Shown here: positions 1 to 6,999 of the stretch, piece by piece
How positions within the stretch are numbered: the stretch's first letter is position 1
Layout: every line of letters starts with the position of its first letter
Origin: Fodinibacter luteus
Lineage (GTDB): Bacteria > Actinomycetota > Actinomycetes > Actinomycetales > Dermatophilaceae
Assembly (NCBI RefSeq): GCF_039541575.1
Contig: NZ_BAABGM010000008.1
Location: forward strand, 1 to 64,000
Length of the DNA: 64,000 nt
Direction of reading: 5' to 3'
Notes under the pieces: generated by a model
Told to the model about the DNA's origin: nothing
Databases searched by the model: none
What the model saw: the letters and a program-made list of their open reading frames with translations, nothing else
Position numbers and translations under genes: made by a program

Positions 1-1
1 G

Positions 2-1411
2 GACGCCGCGACCGCGTGGGCGGCGATCGACCGCCTGGCCCACGACTACGTCGCCCAGGGAGTGTGTGCGAACGTCGAGCAGGCCCGCGGCCAGGCCCTG
101 ACCGACCTGGTCACCGGCAACGCCACGGTCGAGGTCCAGGTGGTGCTGACCGTGCCCGCCGACGCCTGCCCCACCGACCCGGTGCCCACCGACCCGGCGC
201 CCACCGACCCGGCGCCCACCGACCCGGCCGACCCTGCGCGGACGCCGGGCGGTACCTGCCGACACGACGGCGGGGTCGGCAAGGCTGACCCGCCTCCTCA
301 GGGCGGTGCTGTCGCGGACGGGGGCGGCGGTCCTGACGGAGGCGTCGCGTCCGAGGGCGGGTCGCAGGTTTCGGCGTCGGCTGGCGAGGACACTCAGGGG
401 GCTGAACGCGCCGAGTCGCGCGCGACACGCTCGAACTCGCCTGCTGATTCCGCAGCCGCGGGGCCGCCGGGCGTGCAGAGGGCTTGCGCGACGGATGGTT
501 GCGAAGCGGTGCGTGGGCAGGACTTGGTGCAGGTGCAGGGGTGCCGCCCGTCGGAGCCGTTGCTGGTGCCCCGGGCCTGGCTGTTGGAGCACCTGGCACG
601 CGGTTCGTCCGGGAAGCAGCCAGGACACCGGCACCGGCGCCGGCGACGCCGCGACGGCACGCCGGACCGGGCCGGGCCGACGTCGACCGCCCCGTGCTCG
701 ACCGCCCCGTGCTCGACCGCCCCGGTGATCGAGCCGAGGGTGGTGCCGTGTGACCCGGTGTCCGGGGCCCGGGTCGACCCCGGGCAGGACCTGGCCAGCG
801 GCGCCTACCGGCCCAGCCCGGCGCTGGCGGCGCTGGTGCGCGCCCGCGACGGGCGGTGCCGCTTCCCCGGGTGTACGGTCGCGGCCCGGTTCTGCGACCT
901 GGACCATGTGCGACCGTGGCCGGCTGGGCCGACCGCGGCCGGCAACCTGTTGACGGTGTGTCGACGCCACCACCGGATCAAGCAGTCCCCCGGCTGGTCG
1001 GTGCGCCTGCACAACGACGGCAGCGCGAGCTGGACCGACCCGCTCGGCACGGTGCGCACCACCGAGGCGTTGGACGCCCTGGCCGTGCTCGTCCTCCGAG
1101 GTGACGAGCCCCGGGGTCCCGACGGCACAGCCGGCCGGGACGACGTACCCGCTGACCACGGCCACGATGACCCACCCGGTGGGTATGGCGACGGTGACGC
1201 CCTCGAGGGCCGCGGCGACGCGGCTGTGAGGATGGGACCGTGGAGCGCCCTGGAGACCCACCTCGAGTTCACGGTCGACCACGTCCCGCGACTGACCCAC
1301 GCCCGGGTCGTCATGCCTCCCGGGCACCGTCGGTGCACCGCCGCCGCCCTACGCGCCGCGACGGCCCGACGCCGCGCCCTCGCGAGGTTCCCCGAGGAAC
1401 CCCCCTTCTGA
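2..1411 (+). CDS. HNH endonuclease, DUF222-type, 5' end outside window
   Basis: The reading frame is open from the left edge, so the N-terminus is missing and only the last ~469 codons are seen. The C-terminal half carries the HNH nuclease signature: CRFPGC (codons from nt 857), CDLDH, then NLLTVCRRHH about 20 residues on, with the Cys pairs and catalytic His expected of the chromosomal DUF222/HNH proteins that are abundant in Actinobacteria. The middle (nt 240-700) is low-complexity and contains two 15-bp tandem repeats (PTDPA-like at nt 170-232 and STAPC-like at nt 685-725). DNA cleavage is inferred from the family; the cellular role of these proteins is unknown. The middle region does not resemble the usual DUF222 body, so internal degeneration or an old frameshift is possible. 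Confidence 0.75.
   Translation, partial: DAATAWAAIDRLAHDYVAQGVCANVEQARGQALTDLVTGNATVEVQVVLTVPADACPTDPVPTDPAPTDPAPTDPADPARTPGGTCRHDGGVGKADPPPQGGAVADGGGGPDGGVASEGGSQVSASAGEDTQGAERAESRATRSNSPADSAAAGPPGVQRACATDGCEAVRGQDLVQVQGCRPSEPLLVPRAWLLEHLARGSSGKQPGHRHRRRRRRDGTPDRAGPTSTAPCSTAPCSTAPVIEPRVVPCDPVSGARVDPGQDLASGAYRPSPALAALVRARDGRCRFPGCTVAARFCDLDHVRPWPAGPTAAGNLLTVCRRHHRIKQSPGWSVRLHNDGSASWTDPLGTVRTTEALDALAVLVLRGDEPRGPDGTAGRDDVPADHGHDDPPGGYGDGDALEGRGDAAVRMGPWSALETHLEFTVDHVPRLTHARVVMPPGHRRCTAAALRAATARRRALARFPEEPPF
170..232 (+). repeat. 15-bp in-frame tandem repeat, about 4 units
   Basis: Unit CCCACCGACCCGGCG, encoding PTDPA, repeated with single-base changes inside the HNH gene. The unit is a multiple of three, so copy-number changes keep the frame. 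A second 15-bp repeat (TGCTCGACCGCCCCG, encoding CSTAP) lies at about nt 690-722 of the same gene. Confidence 0.8.
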
Positions 1412-1585
1412 GCAGGAAGCTCGGGACCGGGGGCCTCGGTGGTCGACCGACCCGACACGTCTCCGCCATCTCGCGACCCGCTGCGCCGGTAGCGACTTCG
1501 GCCGACCTCACGACCCCATGCACCAGTCGCTGGGTGGGTCGGGCTCGCAACCACGGCGGCGGTCACGCAACATGCTGCGACCCTG

Positions 1586-2356
1586 TCAACCGAACCAGCG
1601 GCTCGTCCACTGCATCCCGGTGCGGAACCCGAGCCGTTCGTAGAGCCGACGGGCCACGTCGTTGTCGGCGAACATGCCCAGGGCGCACGCCCCGGTGCCG
1701 ACGACCGCCCGCCGGGTGAGGTGGGCGGTGACCGCGGCACCCCAGCCCTCGCCACGCCGGGCGATGTCGACCGCGATGCCCGCCAGCGTCGGGGTGCCGG
1801 CGGCGCACGGCTCACTCCCACCGAGGGCGACGAGCCGCCCGCTGGCCTCGTCGCGCACGCCGACCCACAGCTGGCCGGGACGGGCGAACGGCTCGCCGTG
1901 GGTGCGCGGGCTGTGGCGAGTGAGGAAGTCCTCGGCCTCCCGGCGGTGCGACGGGTCGACGCCGACGACACGCTCCTCCCCAGCGACGACCGGCGGGAGG
2001 TCGCGGGTCCACAGCCAGTCCCACTCGCCTCCGCGGCGGCCGAGGTCGAGCCGCTGCTCGACGACCCCGACGAGCCCTCGCGGCACGCTGAGGTGCCGGT
2101 TGCCGCCGCCGGTGACCCAGGCCCGGACGGTCGGGTCGTCGAGCAGCATCGCCAGACCGGTCGCCGTGCCGAGGACGGCCGAGCCCGGGACGCCGTGGTC
2201 CGAGCGGCGGTGGAAGGCGACGGTGAGGTCGTGACCGTCGTCGACGGCGTACGCGGGGGCGACGAACCCGGCGCCGACGTCGAGCACCGCCACCGGGTGA
2301 CCGCCGACCGCGGTGACGAGCTCGTCGAGGGTCGTCAGGGGACGCACGACGCTCAC
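1586..2356 (-). CDS. GNAT-family N-acetyltransferase
   Basis: A 256-residue protein whose C-terminal ~110 residues match a GNAT fold: the acetyl-CoA pyrophosphate-binding loop RRGEGWGAA (around residue 200) follows AGIAVDIA and is followed by the typical ARRLYERLGFR ending. The N-terminal half is a family-variable region with no motif I recognise. The GTG start overlaps the stop of the upstream MMPL gene by 4 nt (GTGA), so the two are probably translationally coupled. Substrate unknown. It converges with the HNH gene across a 174-bp gap in which I see no gene. Confidence 0.85.
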   Translation of the reverse strand: MSVVRPLTTLDELVTAVGGHPVAVLDVGAGFVAPAYAVDDGHDLTVAFHRRSDHGVPGSAVLGTATGLAMLLDDPTVRAWVTGGGNRHLSVPRGLVGVVEQRLDLGRRGGEWDWLWTRDLPPVVAGEERVVGVDPSHRREAEDFLTRHSPRTHGEPFARPGQLWVGVRDEASGRLVALGGSEPCAAGTPTLAGIAVDIARRGEGWGAAVTAHLTRRAVVGTGACALGMFADNDVARRLYERLGFRTGMQWTSRWFG

Positions 2357-4557
2357 TCGGTGATGCCCCACCGCTCGTGAAGCCTTCGGAGGGGGCGGGG
2401 CGCCCACCAGTTCGCCGAGCCGAGCACGGACATCGTCGCCGGGACGAGCAGCATCCGCACGAGTGTGGCGTCGATGGTGATGGCGAGCACGAGGGCCACG
2501 CCCATCTGCTTCATGACGAGCAGGTCGCCCGCGGCGAAGCCCGCGAAGACGATGACCATGAGCAGGGCCGCGGAGGTGATGATCCGACCGGAGCGCTGCA
2601 GGCCCAGCGTCACCGCCGTCCGGGTGTCGTACCCCTGCTCGTGGAGCTCGACGATGCGCGAGAGCAGGAAGACCTCGTAGTCCATGGACAGCCCGAACCC
2701 GAAGGCGAGGACGAGCAGTGGGATCGTGTTCTCGACCGCGCCGGTCGACGTGAAGCGCAGCAGCTCCTCGAGGTGGCCGTCCTCGAAGATCCACACGGTG
2801 ACACCGAGCGCTGCCCCGAGGGACAGCACGTTCATGACGAGCGCCTTGACCGGGATGACGACCGATCCGGTCATGAGGAAGAGCAGGACGAGGGTCGCGA
2901 GCACGACGAGGCCCACCGCCCACCACGCGCGCTCGGCCACCGTCGCCCGGAAGTCGACGATGCCCGAGGCCTGACCCACGACGAAGGCCTCGAACGGCGG
3001 CCGGTCGGTGCGCAACGAGTCGACGAGCGCGCGCGACGCGTCGCCGGTGCCGGAGTCGCCGGTCTGGATGCCGACCGTCGAGACCCCGCGCTCGAGCGTC
3101 CTCACCGGGTCGACCGACTCGACGCCGGGCCGCTCACCGAGTGTCGACGCCCACGCCTCGACCTCGGCGACCGGGGCCCGCGTGACCACGAGCACCTCGG
3201 CGCCCGCGAGCAGGGGGTAGCCCGCGCGGAAGTCCTCGTAGAAGACGCGCTCGGGGGTGCCCTTCGGCAGCAGCTCCGGGCCGGAGGACGTGAGCTCGAG
3301 CCGCAACGTCGGCAGGGCCATGACGACGAGCAGCCCGGACACGACCGCGATGACCGCCCACGGCATCCGGTGCACGACCTCGGCGAGGCGCGAGAAGACG
3401 CCGACGTCGGCGGCCGACTCGGTGCCCTTGCGCAGCAGCCGCCGGGCCCCGAGGGCGCACAGGGCCGGGATGAGCGTGAGGGCGACGGCGAGTGCGATGA
3501 GGACGACCGAGACCCCGGCGACGCTCACCGCCCGGATGAAGGGGATCTCGAGGACGAGCAGACCCGCGAGCGAGATGGCGACGGTGATCGCGGAGAACAC
3601 GACGGTGCGTCCGGCGCGGTCCATCGTCGACGCGGTGGCCGCCATGACCTGGTCGCGGGTCGTCTCGCTGACCGGTGCGCCCCGGAGCAGCGCGCGCAGC
3701 TCCTCGCGGAATCGGGAGACGACGAGCAGGCCGTAGTCGATGCACAGGCCGAGGCCGAGCACGGTGACGACGTTGACGACGGACGCGTCGAGGTCGAGCA
3801 CGTAGGACAGGCCGAGCAGCGACGCCAGCGCCCCGGCGATCGAGGCGACCGCCCCGAGCACGGGGAAGCCCGCGGCGACGAACCCGCCGAAGACGACGAC
3901 CATGACGAGGAAGCTGACCGGCAGGGCGATGCCCTCACCGCGCTGGCCGTCGATCTTGACCTGCTCGATGATGCGGTCGACGAGGGCGCGCAGCCCACCG
4001 CGCTGGTCCCCCGTGGCGCCGGTCTGCGCGGCGAGGGTGTCGAGGACGACGTCGACCTCCTCGGTGGCGGCGGCCTCGTCCTCGGCCGTGTTGTCGGGGT
4101 CGAAGGTGACGACCGTCGCGAAGCCGCCGGATGCCGGGTCGCCGTCGAGGACGAACCGCAGCGCCTGGGGGGAGGTGGGCCCCTCGGGCACGACGAACGG
4201 GTTGACCGCCGACTCGACGTGCTCGATGGCCGTGAGGTCGCGCACCGCGACGGTGGCCGCCGTCGCGACGGCCGGGTCGGCGAGGTCGACCCCGGTGAGG
4301 GTCTGGGTGTAGGTGCTGAAGCCGCTGCCGCCACCCTCGGCGAGCAGGTCACGGCCCTGCTGGTTCTCGCCGTCGACGACGATCTCGCCGCTGTCGAGGC
4401 GGTCGAACAGGCTCGGGGTGCCGAGCGCGCCGAGCGCGACGGCGAAACCGGCGACGATGAAGACGAGCCACCCGACGACGACCGCCCTGGCCCGGCGGGC
4501 GACGAGCCGGCCCCACCGGCGCAGGAGGGCGCCGTGGCGGGGGTCGGGCGTCGTCAT
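2353..4557 (-). CDS. MMPL-family (RND superfamily) membrane transporter
   Basis: A 734-residue protein with the MMPL layout: one N-terminal membrane helix (residues ~24-45), a large extracytoplasmic loop, a block of five helices, then the same arrangement again. Both repeats show the proton-relay signature, LGLCIDYGLLVVSRFREE in the first half and GFGLSMDYEVFLLSRI in the second. The family exports lipids or hydrophobic compounds using the proton gradient; no substrate can be assigned here. The start is the ATG followed by TTPDPRHG, the first Met before the first membrane helix. It is divergent from rarA and upstream of the coupled GNAT gene. Confidence 0.92.
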   Translation of the reverse strand: MTTPDPRHGALLRRWGRLVARRARAVVVGWLVFIVAGFAVALGALGTPSLFDRLDSGEIVVDGENQQGRDLLAEGGGSGFSTYTQTLTGVDLADPAVATAATVAVRDLTAIEHVESAVNPFVVPEGPTSPQALRFVLDGDPASGGFATVVTFDPDNTAEDEAAATEEVDVVLDTLAAQTGATGDQRGGLRALVDRIIEQVKIDGQRGEGIALPVSFLVMVVVFGGFVAAGFPVLGAVASIAGALASLLGLSYVLDLDASVVNVVTVLGLGLCIDYGLLVVSRFREELRALLRGAPVSETTRDQVMAATASTMDRAGRTVVFSAITVAISLAGLLVLEIPFIRAVSVAGVSVVLIALAVALTLIPALCALGARRLLRKGTESAADVGVFSRLAEVVHRMPWAVIAVVSGLLVVMALPTLRLELTSSGPELLPKGTPERVFYEDFRAGYPLLAGAEVLVVTRAPVAEVEAWASTLGERPGVESVDPVRTLERGVSTVGIQTGDSGTGDASRALVDSLRTDRPPFEAFVVGQASGIVDFRATVAERAWWAVGLVVLATLVLLFLMTGSVVIPVKALVMNVLSLGAALGVTVWIFEDGHLEELLRFTSTGAVENTIPLLVLAFGFGLSMDYEVFLLSRIVELHEQGYDTRTAVTLGLQRSGRIITSAALLMVIVFAGFAAGDLLVMKQMGVALVLAITIDATLVRMLLVPATMSVLGSANWWAPRPLRRLHERWGITE

Positions 4558-4671
4558 GGCGACAGCGTCCCACGGGGGTGCGGCGGCGCGGACGACGGGC
4601 CGGACGAGGGGTGGGGGCGACGGTCGGGCGAGCCCTCGACGATGTGCTCCAGGGGTGTCGGGTCCGGTCGG

Positions 4672-4677
4672 TAGCCT
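4672..4677 (+). promoter_or_regulatory. -10-like hexamer TAGCCT upstream of rarA
   Basis: TAGCCT ends 6 nt before the GTG of rarA, a spacing that would give a leaderless or nearly leaderless mRNA. No clear -35 was identified. Confidence 0.4.
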
Positions 4678-4683
4678 CGGCGG

Positions 4684-6102
4684 GTGAGTCTCGACGACAC
4701 CGACCTGTTCGGCGCGGCCGCCGCCGGCGGCGCGGGCGGCGGCGGACCGGCATCCCTGCCGCCCCTCGCCGTGCGGATGCGCCCGCGCTCGGTCGAGGAG
4801 GTCCGCGGCCAGGGGGACGTGCTCCGCCCGGGCAGCCCGCTGCGCCGGCTCATCGAGGGCAGCGGGGGAGCGGCCGGCCCCATCTCGGCGATCCTGTGGG
4901 GGCCCCCCGGCACCGGCAAGACGACCCTGGCCCACCTCGTCGCGACCGCCGCCGACCGCGAGTTCGTCGAGCTGTCGGCCGTCACCGCCGGCGTCAAGGA
5001 CGTGCGCGCCGTCATGGAGCACGCGAACCGGGCCCGCGACATGTACGGCCGGCAGACCGTGCTCTTCCTCGACGAGATCCACCGGTTCACCAAGGCCCAG
5101 CAGGACGCCCTGCTCCCCGGGGTCGAGAACCGCCAGGTCGTGCTCGTCGCCGCCACCACCGAGAACCCGTCGTTCTCGGTCATCGCACCCCTGCTCTCGC
5201 GGTCGATGCTCGTGACCCTCGTGCCCCTCACCGACGAGGAGGTCGCCGACGTCCTCACGTCCGCGGTGGCCGACGAGCGGGGCCTCGACGCCGCCTACGA
5301 CCTGCACGACGACGCCCGCGAGCACCTGGTCCGACTGGCCGGGGGCGACGCCCGCCGCGCCCTGACCTTCCTCGAGGCGGCGGCCGGCGTGGCCGAGGAC
5401 GCCCTCGCCGCCGGAGCCGAGCGTCCCGACGTCCTGCCCATCACCCTCGCACGGACCGAGCAGGCCGTCGCCCACGCCGCCGTGCGCTACGACCGCACCG
5501 GCGACCAGCACTACGACGTCGCGTCCGCCCTCATCAAGTCGATGCGCGGCTCCGACGTCGACGCCGCGCTGCACTACCTGGCCCGGATGCTCGAGGCCGG
5601 GGAGGACCCTCGGTTCATCGCCCGCCGCATCGTCATCGCCGCCTCCGAGGACGTCGGCCTCGCCGACCCCACGGCCCTGCAGACCGCCGTCGCCGCCATG
5701 CACGCCGTCGCGCAGATCGGCATGCCCGAGGCGCGCATCATCCTCGCCCAGGCCGTCGTCCACAACGCGCTGGCCCCGAAGTCGAACGCCGCCTACACCG
5801 GCATCAACGAGGCGATCGCCGACGTCCGTGCCGGACGCGGCGGGGCGGTGCCAGCGCACCTGCGGGGCAGCGGGTACGCCGGCGCCGCGCGCCTCGGCCA
5901 TGGCAAGGGCTACGTGTACTCGCACGACGCGCCGGATGCCGTCGCCGCCCAGCAGTACCTGCCCGACGACCTCGCCGGGACCACGGACTACTACCGGCCG
6001 ACCGACCGGGGGTTCGAGAGCCGGCTCCAGGAACGCTGGACGTGGCTCAAGGGGCGGCTGGGGCGCGCGCCCGGCGCGGACGAGGAGCGCCCCGGACGCT
6101 AG
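4684..6102 (+). CDS. rarA: Replication-associated recombination protein RarA (AAA+ ATPase)
   Basis: A 472-residue AAA+ ATPase of the RarA/MgsA/WRNIP1 family, which acts at stalled replication forks. Visible motifs: Walker A GPPGTGKTTLA (residues ~76-86), Walker B VLFLDEIHRF (~126-135), sensor 1 ATTENPSFSV (~157-166) and the clamp-loader-like C-terminal tetramerisation region including SNAAY and KGY segments. Length is normal for the family. GTG start chosen because it directly follows the promoter-like hexamer and precedes the conserved MRPRSVEEVRGQ block. Neighbours downstream are a DUF948 protein and alaS, a common actinobacterial order. Confidence 0.95.
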   Translation: MSLDDTDLFGAAAAGGAGGGGPASLPPLAVRMRPRSVEEVRGQGDVLRPGSPLRRLIEGSGGAAGPISAILWGPPGTGKTTLAHLVATAADREFVELSAVTAGVKDVRAVMEHANRARDMYGRQTVLFLDEIHRFTKAQQDALLPGVENRQVVLVAATTENPSFSVIAPLLSRSMLVTLVPLTDEEVADVLTSAVADERGLDAAYDLHDDAREHLVRLAGGDARRALTFLEAAAGVAEDALAAGAERPDVLPITLARTEQAVAHAAVRYDRTGDQHYDVASALIKSMRGSDVDAALHYLARMLEAGEDPRFIARRIVIAASEDVGLADPTALQTAVAAMHAVAQIGMPEARIILAQAVVHNALAPKSNAAYTGINEAIADVRAGRGGAVPAHLRGSGYAGAARLGHGKGYVYSHDAPDAVAAQQYLPDDLAGTTDYYRPTDRGFESRLQERWTWLKGRLGRAPGADEERPGR

Positions 6103-6112
6103 GCTCGGGCGC

Positions 6113-6478
6113 ATGGAATGGACCCTTGGGGGCATCGCGGGGCTCATCGCCGCGCTCGCGTTCGCGTACCTCGTGGTGCGCCTGGCCGGCCTGCTCGGCA
6201 GGGCCGGGCGGATCCTCGACGAGACCGCCGTCAGCCTGCGGACGACGAGCGACAACGTCCAGCCCACGCTCAAGGGCCTCACCGACACCGTGAGCCTGAC
6301 GAACGACCAGCTGACCCGGGTCGACGGCATCACGAGCTCGGTCTCGTCGATGACGACGAACGCGTCCGCACTGACGTCCGTGGCGGCCGCGACGGTCGGC
6401 TCGCCGCTCATCAAGGTCGCCGCGTTCAGCTACGGGGTGCGCACGGCGATGGCCGGCCTGCGCAGGGCACGCCGGTGA
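6113..6478 (+). CDS. DUF948-like membrane-anchored protein
   Basis: A 121-residue protein with one N-terminal membrane helix (residues ~5-25, GGIAGLIAALAFAYLVVRLA) followed by a heptad-rich segment with many Thr/Ser/Val, typical of DUF948. Function unknown; related proteins are annotated as general stress or chemotaxis-like coiled coils. The ATG is 7 nt after TAGGCT (6100-6105), which overlaps the rarA stop codon. The next gene overlaps its end by 4 nt. Confidence 0.8.
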   Translation: MEWTLGGIAGLIAALAFAYLVVRLAGLLGRAGRILDETAVSLRTTSDNVQPTLKGLTDTVSLTNDQLTRVDGITSSVSSMTTNASALTSVAAATVGSPLIKVAAFSYGVRTAMAGLRRARR

Positions 6479-6885
6479 GCCGGCGCACCGTCGTCCTCGC
6501 GGCCGTGGCGGTCGGTGTCGGCTACGCCGTGTGGCGCCTGCCCGCGACCCGGCGCTTCGTCAGGACGGTCAGGGAGGCCAGCGCCCGTCGCGAGGCCGAG
6601 CTGCGCGAGGCCGTCGAGGTGGCCGTACGCACCGACGCGACGTCCCGGGCCCCCCGCCACGCCGCTGGCGCGACGGTCCCCGAGCTCGACGTCGAGGCGG
6701 GCTGGGACCGCGACCGCCGCCACGGCCGCGCGGGCTCGCACACTGCGGGCTCGCACACCGCGGGCGCACACACCGCGGGCGCGCGAACAGCGGCCTCGCT
6801 CGGCGCCGACGACCCCGGCCGCTCGCTGTCGCCGGAGGAGGCGCGGGCCCTGCTCCTCGACCCCACGGGCGAGCGAGCTCCGTAG
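6475..6885 (+). CDS. Small DUF6167-like membrane-associated protein with repeats
   Basis: A 136-residue protein starting at a GTG that overlaps the previous stop (GTGA). It has a short hydrophobic N-terminus (TVVLAAVAVGVGYAVW), a charged helix (VREASARREAELREAVE) and then a repetitive section at residues ~84-106 built on five-residue units such as GSHTA and GAHTA. It ends in SPEEARALLLDPTGERAP. The place between a DUF948 gene and alaS fits the DUF6167 family of actinobacterial proteins of unknown function; the family assignment is from context and memory, not a search. Confidence 0.65.
   Translation: MSRRTVVLAAVAVGVGYAVWRLPATRRFVRTVREASARREAELREAVEVAVRTDATSRAPRHAAGATVPELDVEAGWDRDRRHGRAGSHTAGSHTAGAHTAGARTAASLGADDPGRSLSPEEARALLLDPTGERAP
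6728..6796 (+). repeat. 15-bp in-frame tandem repeat, about 4 units
   Basis: Units of the form GCGGGCTCGCACACT, encoding AGSHT/AGAHT, inside the small protein upstream of alaS. The last unit has drifted to AGART. Confidence 0.75.
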
Positions 6886-6942
6886 GGGCCCTGCGCCCCC
6901 GCCCCTCGCCCGAGCCCACCGACCCGCCGGTCGCGCGCGGCA

Positions 6943-6948
6943 TACGAT
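6943..6948 (+). promoter_or_regulatory. Possible alaS promoter -10 (TACGAT)
   Basis: TACGAT sits 51 nt before the alaS ATG, leaving room for a short leader. A weak -35 candidate (CCGACC) lies about 18 nt upstream. Confidence 0.3.
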
Positions 6949-6999
6949 GGCGCGTGCCCGCACCCGGTGGCACCGATGACCCCCTAGGACTGAGACCGC

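Noticed and set aside
2..1411. HNH gene as evidence of an intein, intron or prophage
   Set aside because: DUF222-type HNH genes are common stand-alone chromosomal genes; no integrase, repeats or other mobile genes are near.
2377..4674. Long open frame on the plus strand opposite the MMPL gene
   Set aside because: It is the GC-rich antisense shadow; Asp/Arg/Glu-rich, no motif, while the minus strand encodes a clear MMPL transporter.
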